From: Gremmenia infestans
Taxonomy: Eukaryota > Ascomycota > Leotiomycetes > Helotiales > Hamatocanthoscyphaceae
Direction: 5' to 3'
Length of the DNA: 64,000 bases
Assembly (NCBI GenBank): GCA_032629725.1
Contig: JAFEVB010000029.1
Location: forward strand, 310,001 to 374,000
A program made the translations under genes and the position numbers. The first letter of the stretch is position 1, and every line of letters begins with the position of its first letter. Below, piece after piece: positions 47,201-59,150 of the stretch. The notes under the pieces are model-generated. The model was not told the DNA's origin. It ran no database searches and saw only the letters and a list, made by a program, of their open reading frames with translations.

Positions 47201-48101
47201 TTAGCAGCATTTGCCACCCTTTGGTGCACCTCCATCTGCGGGGTTGGTGAGTTCAATCTTCTGTCCAGCGCCGAGGTTGGCTTGCGCCGAATCGCCGTTG
47301 TCGAGAGCTTTTTGGGAAACGATTCGGTAGATTTCTGGAGGAATGCATGTTAGCGGAGTTTCTCTTGTAGGTGGGTGTGCTGATACATACCTGTGAGGAT
47401 ATTCTGGAAAGCGAGCTCAACGTTGCTTGCATCGAGCGCGGAGGTTTCAATAAAGGAAAGGTTGTTCTCGCCTGTGAGCAATATCAGCATTGAATCATCC
47501 TGGATCGCACAGAGCACCCATACTTGCAAACTGTTTTGCCTCTTCTGTAGGAACGGCTCTGAGGTGTCTCAAATCGCTCTTATTTCCTACCAGCATAATG
47601 ACGATGTTCGAGTCGGCATGGTCTCTCAACTCCTTCAACCATCTTGTGACATTTTCGTATGTTTGGTGCTTGCTGATATCGTAGACAAGCAAGGCCCCTA
47701 CGGCACCTCTGTAGTAGGCGGATGTGATGGCGCGATATCTCTCTTGTCCAGCAGTATCCCAAATCTGCGCCTTGATCGTCTTCGCATCTACCTGGATCGA
47801 CCTAGTTGCGAACTCTACACCGATGGTGGACTTGGAGTCGAGGTTGAACTCATTGCGTGTGAATCGACTCAAAAGGTTGGATTTACCAACGCCAGAGTCT
47901 CCGATCAGTACCACTGAGGGGGGCACATGTCAGTTTTCTGGAAGGCATAGGGGTTCGATAGGGTAAAAGGGGGAACGAGCAGGCATCGGCGGTGGGGTTC
48001 CAGCTTACCCTTGAAGAGGAACTGTGCAGAGGGAGACGTTAGCAGAGGCAGGGCAGTGAGGTTGAGGATATAATACATACGTCGTATTCGTCATTCGCCA
48101 T
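47201..48101 (-). CDS. Rab11-type small GTPase (Ypt31/32-like, 212 aa, 5 exons)
   Basis: Trans-Golgi and recycling-endosome Rab that drives exocytic vesicle traffic and hyphal-tip growth. Exons 48101-48081, 48021-48009 (13 nt), 47913-47524, 47471-47391 and 47334-47201 add to 639 nt. Motifs: P-loop GDSGVGKSN, switch I STIGVEFATR, switch II WDTAGQERYRAITSAYYRGA, GNKSDL and ETSALD for the guanine base. The C-terminus GGKCC is a double-geranylgeranylation signal. N-terminus MANDEYDFLFKVVLIGDSG is the Rab11 form. Divergent from the chromodomain gene. Confidence 0.97.
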
Positions 48102-48795
48102 GGTTGTGTGTGTATTTGTATTTGTTTGCGTATGTGTATGTGTAGTTTGATTCAAATGGTTGTCGCAATGTTCGGTGGTCCTTGTTGAAGCCCGCTCTTT
48201 GTGGCTTGGCGCAAAGGAGAAGTAGACGGGGCTGCGCTAGTGAAATACGGGTAGTGATTCCTACAGTATTCCTTCTCCATAAAAAAGTCGAGCCTCGCGA
48301 TGGAGAGGAAAAAGCGGCACCAATTTAGAACGTGCCAGGTGGTTCAACGTGAATGATAATGATTGCCGCTTTTACATGCCTACATAACACAAGGTAAGGA
48401 ACATAATAACGAGTTTAAAGGTTCGTGATTGGCGGGTTTTTTGTGGGGAAGGCCACTCCACTCCAGTACGGAGGGTGCTTCAACTTCCATTCACGCTCTC
48501 CTCGTGAAACAAACGCAGACTCACTCCCTACTACCTTAAAAACCACTGACCAGACAAATGATTCTTTGAAAAGATAAGGAGAGAAAAGAGGCAACATTCG
48601 AGACTATTCCCTCAAGCAGAGGGCACGTGTTTCGAAACAGCACAACCATCCCCGTTGACGTCTCAGCGCTGGGTCACGTGCTGGCATCAAACCACAAGAA
48701 GAAGCGACAACATACCTCTAGAACTGAACCGGCACGAAAAGCCTCAGCTTCAGCCTCAAGAATGAGTTTTTTCGCATAAAGCGCTCATCTTCAAC
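48102..48795. other. Divergent promoter region, Rab11-type gene and chromodomain gene
   Basis: No gene. Contains two CACGTG E-box hexamers (at about 48624 and 48674). Confidence 0.4.
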
Positions 48796-51700
48796 ATGTC
48801 CACGTTGGCGAGAAGAGCCTCCATGAACGGCGACGGGGACGACGACGACGACGACTCTATTTCAATCACCTCCACCCAGGACAGCGAGCAGTCTGAGGGA
48901 CACGAATATGAGGTCGACCGAGTTCTAGCTGAGAAGATTGCCAAAGAAAAGTCGGGCAAAGGCAAAAAGTTCTACTTGTTGCTATGGCAAGGTTATTCGG
49001 AAAAAAGGGCAACATGGGAGCCTAGAGCCAATATCTGCGACCCCAAGATCCTGGATGCATGGAGAGAAAGACAGAAGAGAGAGGATCAAGGCATAGAGAC
49101 TCGTTTTGATATTAAGAATTTCGATGCACAGAAGGCTAATCGGCGCCGACGTCGGAAAGTCAAGAGAAGACGTCTTGGTATTACGGTCTTGGACTCGGAG
49201 CCAGACGATGATGAGTCTATGGTCGAAGCCGCTGAAGTAAATGCTTCTAGTGAGCCGTCAGAGACGACATCAAGGGTGCACGTCATTGGAGCAAACGCTC
49301 AGCCGCTCGAGGAGACTTCATCTGAGGTACCACGAAACTCTATGGCGAACGCAAATGGAACTCCGGTGAGTGATGCCCTTCTACGTCTAATTCATTGTCA
49401 CTGAATTCAAGCAGATAAAATTATCAAACCAAGGTCAAGCACGAAATGCTTGCGATTCTTCTCCAGATGTGCCTCTAGCGGCGACCCGACGACGGAGGAG
49501 GTCACCGCCTCAAGGACCAGATTCAGACCCCGAGGAATTTGAGCCTCTAGTCAAGCGACGTCCAACCATACAGCTGAGTCGCCAAGCATCTACCGCTTCT
49601 GTGAGACAAGAATCGCCACCGTCACCTCGACCAGGATCAGTGGCGTCTAATTCGACATCGGATCTCCAGGAGCTTGCGCCTAGGGACAGTTTTCGTATAC
49701 GAAAGAGGGGTAACGGAGCATTAAGGGGAGGGTCTACCATGTTACACAAGAATGTTTTTGAACGCCGGGGTCCCGAGAAGAAAAAACGGCCAGGCCTCCT
49801 AGAAACCTCCAGAGATCCCATCAAAGGGGTCAAGCATTATTCGAATATGCACATACAGTACAAAGCAATGAAAGCTAGCAGAGAGCTCTTCGACGCAGCG
49901 CCGGATGTCTCTGCTTTACCCGGCGGGCTGTTTAATCCGTCAAATCCATCTGCATATCAGCCTCTTGACCCTGCTTCGCTTCGGAGGACATCGTCAGGTG
50001 TACCTCAAGAAATGAGATCAAATGCTCTCTTTGTCCCAGAGCATGGTCGCGAGCCACTTCTCCCAAATCCGCAAGGAGATATCACCACGGTTCCAGACGC
50101 GGATTTTTGGGAAACTACTCGTGAGGTTGAGCAGGTAACTTGCTACTTTTGGTTCCACAATGGAGGCCAGTGTGCTAGTAGACAAAATTGCACGTTCTTA
50201 CACCGCGCAAGATCGGACATTCCAGTGGCGTCCCGACCTGTTGGACAATTTAAGACGAGTGGAGATTTTGGGGATGCGCCTAGAACTTGCCATTTCTGGA
50301 ACCTTAATGGCACATGCGCAAATGGAGATAATTGCAAATTTCTACATCATCATGAAGTGGGGAGTCCAATGGCTCCGCCTCCTCGCCCTCAAAATGAAAT
50401 AGAAATCCAAGTGCATGGGGATACATCTGATAGCAACGACCATTGGAATGACGTCTCAGAAGGTGACCCAGCACCACAATCTCCAGAACAAACGCCACAA
50501 TCTCCAATACATTGGCGGGATCGTTCGACGAGACCTGAAGACAATGCCTCCTGGAAACTTCAATCTACCTGCTACTTTTTCCATACCAATGGCAGTTGCA
50601 CAAAAGGGGATAGTTGTAACTATCTTCACACCACCGATCCAACAATACCCGTAGCACTGAATCCAAATAAGAAACACCCTAAAAACCATCTTCGCACCAC
50701 CGATCCAACAATACCCGTAGCACTGGATCTACATCAGAAATACCCTAAACACCAAAGTACAGATGATAACCCGATATCTGGCCAGCCGGGACCGACAAGA
50801 CCACCTTGGGATCCCTACGAACCTTTCCATGCTATTTGCTTTTTCTGGCATAATACAGGGAGATGTCACAATTCTGCTTGCAGGTATATTCATACGAATG
50901 ATCCCTCATTGCCTCTCGCACTAGACCCTAAATATCCTGGGCTTATGACATGCCGCTACTGGGTTAGAAATCAATGTTACGATAACTCATGCAAATATCT
51001 TCACCGTTTTGTAGAGGCCACACCTAATGGTAAACATGCGGGTAGAGATACGAATTATAGTGCTACCGAGAAAGATTCTCAGACTCAACCAGCTATACCA
51101 AGCGGCCTCCGCCAGAAGTCTGTCAAATTTGCATCCGACCTTCCAATGCCGTTCGTCGAGCGCCTGTCAGATACTCGGACTGCAACTGGACTAAACTCTG
51201 TACCGATTTTTCCAAATTCCCAGGTCTTATTGCCAGATGAACAGCCTCGGGCTCAGCCTGTGTCCCAGCCCCAGCCTCTGCTTCAACTTCAGCAATCTCC
51301 TCTCCTCCAAAACATACCCTCAATACCTGAAGCTAAGCCTACATCAACTCCCAAGGCCAAAAAACCAGTTGTGAGTTTCATAGAGTACCAGCGAAAGCAA
51401 GCAGTCAAAGCTCTTGGCAACAGAGCAAAAAAGATCATCTTTGGAGACAACGAGCAATCAGCTGTCATTCTTGATATTGGTGACTTGGAGCCGGAATCTT
51501 TTCAGCCATGGGGTCAAACATTCTCTACGCTCCCTACCATTCAATTTGACAAAGAATGTATTGTGCAGGACTTTGAGCTGTACTATAGCCAGCTTCAACG
51601 CTTAGCTTTATGGGTAGGAAGCTTTATACCAGCAGACTCTGCAAATTCAGAGGCATCAAAAATCGTTGATGATATAGCGCAAACTTTACGACTGAGATCA

Positions 51701-53983
51701 TCTGGAATGCTTGCTATTTTGCCACATTTTATCATCCTTACTTTCCCCGCGCGAGTTGAGGAATGGAAATTTTTAGAGAAGTCAATCGACTATCCTAGAG
51801 AAGTAAGGCTTCGTTACTTGGTCTTTCAAAGCCATCAGGATATCAAGCCGGCCCTTAGAGATGTTGCAGAAGGAAGTGCGGATCCAAGAGCTGCTCCTTA
51901 CAGGAAAGCCTTGATGAAGAATGTTCACGAGCTCTCAGTCGCACACCTGCTCCCAAGCCTCGATAAAAAAAAAGATAAAGGCAAAAACCCTTACGTGTTC
52001 TACCTGCTATTTCCCTCGACTTCAACAGCGGACTTTATTTTCTCTTGGCTGCAAACAAGTAATTCCTACGCTAAGATATTCAGTAGCCAAACGGATGGAT
52101 CATGGGACTTCTTTGCAAAGTCATTTGAAATGGGAGTTGTACTTGTTCACGAGTCTTTAGCCTCCGAGTTATGCAGCTTACCAAAGTTGTCCGAGGTCAT
52201 CCAGAAGAGAGTAATGTTTTGGTACATTTCTGACTCAGGCTCTCCATACCCAATGTTTCCAAGCGAATATTCTCTAGACGACTCAAAGCTGGGGAAGCTT
52301 ACTACTACGCGGCTTTTCCCTCATGGCGCAACAATTCTACTTACTCCAAGCTTCATCATCGCCGAACCTGAGAAGACTTTCTCGCTCCTCCAATGGTTCT
52401 TCGGGCCTCTTTCCAAGGATGGCATCAACAGAACAGCTGGAAAGATTCATACTGCCACATCTGGAACGTGGAAAATTGTCTGCTGCTATAACTTTATTGA
52501 ATACTTGCTAGAAGTTGCCAACGCAAAGTCATTAGAGCGAGACCAATTCTACGAAGCCAACAAGGATAAGCCTTCTAAGGATGCCGAAGCCACCCAGAAG
52601 GGTTTAGGCTTTGAAAAATGCAACGGCCGATACGAAATATACAACTACATGCTCACCCTGCAGACAAGCCAGCGCCTTGGTCCCTCATATGATGACATTG
52701 ACTACTATACTAGTACCGCCGATGAGAAGCAAAGCCCGCTTATTTTCGCTGACCGATACATCGACCCCGATGATGAGAGAGCGTTAGTCGAATGGTACGC
52801 TGGCTGGTCTATGGGAAGATTAGATCTATTCCGAAGGTTTCACGTCATTGGCACAAGTTCAGAAAATGCTCACAAGGCCTCGAGACTGAAAGAATTCCCT
52901 GTTGGCAAGGCAAGTAACTGGCAGGAGCCAATGAATCTACCAACTTCGAAGTTTTCTGGCTTCTCTTTCCCCAAACTCACCACCACCTCGGCTACACAAT
53001 CTGTTCAGATGACGCCCCAGATGCAAAAGGCCCTCACAGTCGCCGCAAAGTTCAGAAATCCCAAAGAAGACTCCGCCTTGTCTCCCGCTGCAAAGTCTCC
53101 ACAGACACTGAATGGCGCAGGCACAACCCAAGCCTCACCAGCTGTGTCTGGTAGTGATACGAGCATGATCATTTCTTCACCAAGTACTACGGACAACATA
53201 AATCCCCATAGAACCCAGGGAACATCCCTTAGGGACTACTCTGGCGCCGCCCTTGATTCCGAAATCGTGAAACTCATCGCCGAGAACTCCAAGCCACAGG
53301 ACAGAATAGGAGATATTATGGGAAACAATATCGTTCGTGAGTTTCTGAGGCTAACAACATCTAATCTAAACACACACGCTTCTCCCAACTCGGCTGTAAC
53401 AGTCGCCACCTCCGCCGAGCCTAATCTATTCTCGCCCGAGAATGCAGATACCTCTCCCTACCTATTCGATGGGGCAGGTGACGATCACCCTATGTCATCT
53501 GGCACAGATGGTAGCAGAAGGTCCTCTCGCTCAGGCATCGTCGACGAAAACGGCAAGCGCATGGTCCCTCGCTCTGTGCGACCCTCAGGCACCGTCAGAA
53601 AGGAGATTCCAATCAAACCTGGCTATATCCCGAACGACGATAAAGCAGTTTACCGCAATCGCCGCGTCGTTGATGGCATTCCTCAATATGAGTTTGAATC
53701 GAACCCCACCTCAGCTGTGGCTAGCCCGGTGGTCGGAAGTCCTGCTCCTTTTTCAGCGCTTACCCAAACTATGGAGGACAAGATGACCCTTGATTCTGAC
53801 GAGATTACGGCAGCAGGTGATGAGGAAGGTGCGGCCACAGAGGAAATGGAGTGGAAAAATATTCGGTTTGAGCCAACGATTGCCTGGTACAGAAATTTGG
53901 TGGCACATGGTGGTGGATGGAATCATATTTCTGTGGATGGTTGGGAGAAGCAGTGGAAGGTTTTGGGGATTCTCAAAAAGTGA
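48796..53983 (+). CDS. Chromodomain protein with five CCCH fingers (1,712 aa)
   Basis: Exons 48796-49365 and 49415-53983. The chromodomain spans residues 36-90 with the methyl-lysine cage residues Y38, W64 and Y67 (WQGYSEKRATWEP). An Arg/Lys stretch (RRRRRKVKRRR) and an acidic spacer follow. Five CCCH fingers lie at about residues 432, 481, 575, 664 and 701, for example CHFWNLNGTCANGDNCKFLH (8-5-3). A Pro/Gln region precedes a folded part at about 820-1350 (LRLRSSGMLAILPHFIILTFP, FYLLFPSTSTADFIFSWL), loosely SPOC-like. The end is disordered, closing with WYRNLVAHGGGWNHISVDGWEKQW. A heterochromatin or RNA-silencing factor of Chp1-like design is a guess; the chromodomain and fingers are certain. 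Confidence 0.88.
50624..50755 (+). repeat. 66-bp tandem duplication inside the chromodomain gene
   Basis: The segments 50624-50689 and 50690-50755 both begin CTTC.CACCACCGATCC and share AACAATACCCGTAGCACTG. Each encodes a diverged TTDPTIPVAL unit of 22 residues, just after the third CCCH finger. Confidence 0.85.
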
Positions 53984-54305
53984 GTTAGAAAAGGGAAGGG
54001 TGGGAAGGCGTTGCACAAGCAAGACACGCTTTATATACGGTGCATGATGGAGAGGGCTTCTTTTATGAATTGTAATAACTATAGGATGGCAAGCGTGATA
54101 CCCCACTTCGTCTGTATTTGCAAGTCATTAGGCAGTCGCAGTCTGCAATATATTAATTTTCAAGCAGCCCGGTCCCAGTGTGAAGAGACGTTCGCTTGTC
54201 TTTATGACGAACCAGTATTGACAGCGGTTGCCAAGTGTAAACAGGAGCAAAGATGGGGGGAAAGGGGGATATAAAAGTGGCAAAAGATCACCAGCTTTAA
54301 TTTAT
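53984..54305. other. 3' flanks of two convergent genes
   Basis: No gene seen; 322 bp between the stop codons. Confidence 0.5.
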
Positions 54306-55836
54306 CTATAATTCCTTCTTAAACCCCTCTTCAATCTTCCTCCAAGTCTCCACCCTCAACGTCCCACTTATCCAATAATTTCCCTCCGCATCCCTCCCGA
54401 AAACCGGAAACGCATTCCGGATCGGCACCCCATTCGAATACGGACAACTATGCACATACCTCGGCCTCCCCACTCCATGTCTCCTCCCCTCCAGCTCCAC
54501 TCCCGCTTTCACCACTGCAGCCGAGAAATCCAACTCAAAGAGCTTGGTCTTTGTCCAATTGCTAATAACGATCAATTTCATACTGCTGTCCCCGAAAACG
54601 GGCGAGCGGCCAGAGGACGTATAGGTTGCGCGCTCAATGGCAGCCAGGGCTTCGATCTGCGCGCGCGTGCCTTGCTGCGTGATTGAGCGCCGCACCTGGG
54701 ATGCGGTGTATGATAGCGGGCGGGTTAGGATCTCGTGGGCGGGGAGGAGAGCGTGTACGCTGTTGGAGGCGTTGGCGATGTATGCTTTGTGGGGCGGTAA
54801 GAGGTCGTTGGCTAGCACGCCCCGCAAGCCGAACGCGTTCATGAGGAGGACTGTGCGTGTTGAGCTCTGGGGTAGAGTAGGGGTGAGCGCGAGACGGGCT
54901 AGCCACGCGGATATCACGTCGCCGTCGCTGAGGAAGGGTTTTGTGTTTGCGTCTGAGGAGCTGGCGGATAGTTCGGATAGCGCGGTGGCTTTCATGGCGT
55001 TGAGGTGGGGTGCTGGGAGGCAGATGATACGCATTTCTTCCTTGGAATACCAGATTAATTCAAAGGCATAGCGGATAGCGAATATAAAGAACGCGAAGCC
55101 TTTTATTTGGTGCTTTTCCAGCGCGTAGGGCTCCGTGGGCTGAGTTCCGAGCGTGGCTAGCGGATCTGCGGCGAAGCCGTGGAGGGGCAGGACGTCGGCT
55201 TCGCGCCCGTTGAGAACGTGTATCCAGGCATCGTAGAGCGCGCGGCGACCCATGGCGTCGAGGAAGGTGTGCGGCCAGGTGAGGGTGATGAGCGTGGCGT
55301 TGCTGAAGGAGACGATGTGTAGGGAGAGCTGGCCGTCATCTGAGTTCAGGTAGTCCTCGAGCTTCGTAGGGCCATCTTTACGGCGTAGGAGAGACTGGAA
55401 CTCGTCGGTATTGTTTAATACTGCAGGCCGAGAGGTTGGTTTCGGAAGCTTGGATGCGAGTGGGTGCTCTGAGATGCTGGTCTCATATGTCATATGAGAG
55501 TATCTGAAAGCTGGTCTTTGCGCGTCAAAATTTGCTGGGATGTGGTATTCCAGCTTGCCAGCATCCTGTATACTCATCAGCTGATAAATCTCATGCCATA
55601 GGAGTGACAATTACATTCAGACGTAATCTCGCCCCCAACTTTCTCCAGTCCCCAATTTCCATCAGTCTCTCCAAAGAACTGCGAAGTTTTTCCGCGTCTA
55701 GTACATCGTCGAAAAATAACGTAAAGTCTAGGACAAAAGGCCGGAGGGACTTTGTGTCATCCTTTGAGTGGAGTGGGATGATGGTGTCTGTTGGGACCTT
55801 CGCCGGCCTAGCGGGCTTGCTGGTGAAAACACCCAT
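54306..55836 (-). CDS. BAHD-like acyltransferase (493 aa)
   Basis: Exons 55836-55615 and 55565-54306, with a 49-bp intron and phase 0; 1,482 nt. The transferase-family (PF02458-like) architecture is visible: an N-terminal half with VLDFTLFFDDVLDAEKLRSSL, the catalytic HxxxD motif HTFLD near residue 190, and a C-terminal half with LSDGDVISAWLARLAL and NAFGLRGVL. The DFGWG structural motif is not recognisable; the region reads LFELDFSAAVVKAG. Such fungal enzymes transfer acyl groups from CoA to alcohols or amines of small molecules. No secondary-metabolite backbone gene lies nearby, so it may act alone. Cytosolic, with no signal peptide. Confidence 0.85.
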
Positions 55837-56058
55837 CTTCGCCCAATGCTAGCCAGCCCTTGATCTAATTATTCTGAGTGAAACAGTGAGTAATTAATCA
55901 GATTATCGAATTATGGGAATACCTTTGTTGAGGGTGTTGCGACTATACCCTGATGAGAGATGGTTTGGCGTTGGATGTTGTTTAGAGTGAAACCTAGGAA
56001 GTGGGGAACAAGCGAACTTAGGGGCCAAAGTTCCTTTCAGATCTATAATTCCTACGCC

Positions 56059-56213
56059 TGTCTGGGTTTGGTGGGACATCAATATAAGAGTTTTATTGCC
56101 TGACAACTACAAGACGAAAGCTGAAAGTAGAGAAATAGGAAGATGGGAATAACCTCAAGGGCACGGGCCGAGCCCATAAGCGAGCCTCTAGCGCCTCAAT
56201 CCGTAACATGACG
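56059..56213 (+). mobile_element. Solo LTR, third copy, near-matched target duplication
   Basis: About 155 bp starting TGTCTGGGTTTGGTGGG and ending CCGTAACATGACG. It shares ATCAATA.AAG.GTTTTATTG and GGGAATAACCTCAAGG with the 11919 copy. It is flanked by ACGCC (56054-56058) and ATGCC (56214-56218), a target duplication differing by one C-to-T change. Confidence 0.65.
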
Positions 56214-57203
56214 ATGCCGTTTTCTTAGCTTCTTGTTGCTGCCTATCTCCCAGACATTGTTGCAATAGAAGATCGGAATATAGATGAATTTGGAGAGTGA
56301 TGCATCGCGAAAATAGTGAAGGGTTTGAGGGTGGTTATAACGTTGGAACTGCTGAGATCTAGTTGGCGCTAGCAGTTTAGCATATAAATGTCTTTTTGCG
56401 ATAAGCGCCTATGTTTGAAAACCCGAAGAAAAAAGGCCAGAATTGAGTTACTTGATGAAGAGAGAATAAAGCTTAGGTAGGTTTATACTCGCTCATCGAA
56501 TACATATAAATTATGAAGGAGACATCCTCTGAAAGGTGCCCCACTTAAACTACGCCCCCTAGCCCCATTATCCCACGTCCATGCTACTGTACACGTTTTT
56601 ACACGGGACCAGCGCCTGCACGACGACGACGACGAAAATGAAGCAAGCCATCGTCCTTCTACGAATCGTGTTCAAGCCGATTTGGATTTCACGTCGGTAC
56701 TGGGAGCGTTGAACCTGAGAGGGTCGATTTTAATGTACTGTCAAGGAAAAGGCTGCGCTACCATAAATCCTCCATTCTATGTCCTTGTCCTTTCTTCTAG
56801 AGATGAATCTACAGTATACCATCACAATTAAATAAGCTAAAAGAGACTATCCCGATCGCTTAATGGAATGATGGGATCTATCCAAACATCTCTCTATCAG
56901 ACTCGTCTCACGATACATCGCGAGCAAAGTAGTAAGTACCATGCATGTAAAGGATGTTGAAACTTTTGCCATTCACCTCAACAATGCAAGTCGTATTTTT
57001 CAGTCTCTGAGACCATTCTATATCATGCTTCATGCTGACCAGATCAGGCTACGAAAAGCGCCTTCCTAAACCGTGGTCGCTTTCGATATAAAACTGCCAA
57101 CAAGCGCATACTTGATACCACGGGAAGAGGACGAGCTCTTGATTAAGCCAGAATTATCACAACTTGATAATATATTCCAAGATTACAGGTTCTGGACAAA
57201 GAG

Positions 57204-57767
57204 ATGGCAGACCCGATGAAAACTTCGCATCTAGACTTGGTGATGAAGACTGGTAGTTTCATACGCGATGCGGACAACGACAATAATTTCTTGGTCGTAT
57301 ACTACGGCGTGCACGGGAGGATAAACGGGGAACGCCAAGCCGAATGGCTATGTAGAAGAGATCAAAGGGTTCACTAGACGGCTATACAGACTCTTTTCGC
57401 AGAAGCCCAGTCCGACGTTCTGATTCTGCTGGATGCCTGCGCAGCGGCAATTAAGCGCAAGATCTATGGAGGCTTTCACAGCTTGTAGATTTGAGTCCAA
57501 AGCCCCGCCACCAGGAGAACACTCTTCTACGAATATCTTATAATGTCAACGTACTTGAAGACTAGATTGACAGGACGGCGGTCGTTCTCATTTCTCTGTC
57601 TTCACGCCGAAATTCTTTCTAGGCTTAAGCTGAAGGAGAACAAAAATTGCCAGGAAGGTGGGGAATTGGAGTAGTGTGTGACACCAATCTATATCGACTG
57701 CAACCAGGATTCAAAGGCGCCGAGCATTGAGATATTTGATGAGATATTGATATGTCTAGGTTTCCAA
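57204..57767 (+). pseudogene. Decayed caspase-like (peptidase C14) gene
   Basis: One frame from 57204 reads through FIRDADNDNNFLVVYYGVHG, with the catalytic-His motif YYGxHG. Past an in-frame TAG it continues AIQTLFAEAQSDVLILLDAC, with the catalytic-Cys region LLDxCAAA. Another frame then gives the family segment with APPPGEHSS. Further on, TPIYIDCNQDSKAPSIEI marks the usual C-terminal end. In-frame stops and shifted frames break the gene in several places, and no intact start to stop exists. Such caspase-like proteins form large lineage-specific families in filamentous fungi, often near HET genes; a HET gene lies 2 kb away. Confidence 0.7.
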
Positions 57768-58931
57768 TGAGACGACGAATATAATTATTTGATGCTAATA
57801 AAAGATGATTGGAAATAAAATACTCGTACGGATATCAATCAACTATTCACAATTCCGTCTTGTTACACGTGCAGAGGGCGAACAATTTCTTCGACTTTCC
57901 TCTGGCAAAGAACATAATTTTGAACAGAGCCATAAGAATAAGACAGAGAAAGGAGGAAACAGCTCTTATGTGGGCGAATGCGAAGTACCTACCTACCTAC
58001 CTATGAGGTGGAAGGAGAAAGAAGACCAGACCACACACCTAGCACTAGCCCCCTAAAATAACCGCAGCACATGATGATTCGTATTTTTACTCCATACAAT
58101 AATAAAAATCTAAATTTAGCAAAGGCGTGCGTGCGTGCGCGCGGAATACCTGTATTCTCTTCTCTTCCAGGTACGCCTACCTCACGCATACCTTCGGCTG
58201 AGCAGGTTACCTTACCTAACATCAGAGAAATTTTCCCCGTCCGGTTTAATTATCTGAAAATATCAATCAACGGGCGAGAAAAAGCTGCACGCGGCCGCCG
58301 CTTACGAGCTGCATAATGACGTGCTTCAGCCCTGTGGTCAAAAACTGTGCCCAGGGATGGGGAGTCATGTAAGCCATAAGCGGCCTCTGATTGGATGGTT
58401 TAAACGCCTCATTATTAATCGCGAGGGATGATTCAGCACGTGTCGACCTTCTGATTCGCCGAGAGCGCAACGGACGCCCTTTGCGTACACAGGCAAAAAA
58501 TCGAAATTTCAGCCACCAACTCCCTTTGGATTTCTCTTAGCAAATGCGCGAACTCCGCGCTCGAACTCCGTGCTTAGTGCGCGTGCTATGCGGTCCAAAT
58601 TGCGGTATTGTGTCGTGCGAAGAGCGTGATGAAATATGGATCTTACTAATGCATGATGAAAAAGAGTTTGCAATGGAAGATGATGGTTTGGCGGTTTGGG
58701 GGAGGAGGGAAAAATATATATAGGATGAGAGGTCTCGATGGAATAAGAGAAATCATCACAACATCACAGTTCAAACACACAGTTCAAACAATACAATCAA
58801 TCAAGCCTCAATACAAACTCAAGACAATTCAAAGTTTCAACTTCAAAGCAAAGTCAATACATACAACCTCAACCTCAACCTCAAATCCAACCTCAAATCC
58901 CCACAAACTCCCCCACATATCAACCGCCGCA

Positions 58932-59150
58932 ATGTCCTCCACCACCATCGCCCAGTCCGCACCAGCCGCCTCCTTCGACAGCCCCCGCACATCTTCGGAC
59001 TCAGTCACAGCAACCCCAGCCTCCAAGAAGAGCAGCGTCTTTGAGCGCGCAGCCAAGAGGGTCGTCCGATCAGCAAAGGAGCACCACGAGAGCGTCAACG
59101 CCGCGTATGATGCATACTACGGCCGCAGGGTGTATGCCAGCCGCGCGTGA
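58932..59150 (+). CDS. Small Ser/Ala-rich basic protein (72 aa)
   Basis: ATG at 58932 in the context GCAATGTCC. The product begins MSSTTIAQSAPAASFDS and ends with a helical block (SVFERAAKRVVRSAKEHHESVNAAYDAYYGRRVYASRA). The N-terminal half is Ser/Thr/Pro low complexity; there is no signal peptide and no cysteine. A leader of about 200 bp rich in CAA/TCAA repeats precedes it, typical of well-translated fungal mRNAs. The longer open frame from 58653 has an unlikely N-terminus read from this leader. Small proteins with such a C-terminal helix are common in euascomycetes, but I cannot name this one. Confidence 0.65.
   Translation: MSSTTIAQSAPAASFDSPRTSSDSVTATPASKKSSVFERAAKRVVRSAKEHHESVNAAYDAYYGRRVYASRA

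Larger units (their letters stand above)
55837..58931. other. Gene-free interval with transposon and pseudogene relics
   Basis: Contains the third solo LTR (56059-56213) and the caspase-like pseudogene (57204-57767). CTAC and GTGC microsatellites lie near 57993 and 58127. The 5' leader of the small gene at 58932 is rich in CAAT/TCAA. No intact gene. Confidence 0.6.

Noticed and set aside
54637..55071. 144-codon plus-strand frame inside the acyltransferase gene
   Set aside because: Antisense shadow in a GC-rich coding region.
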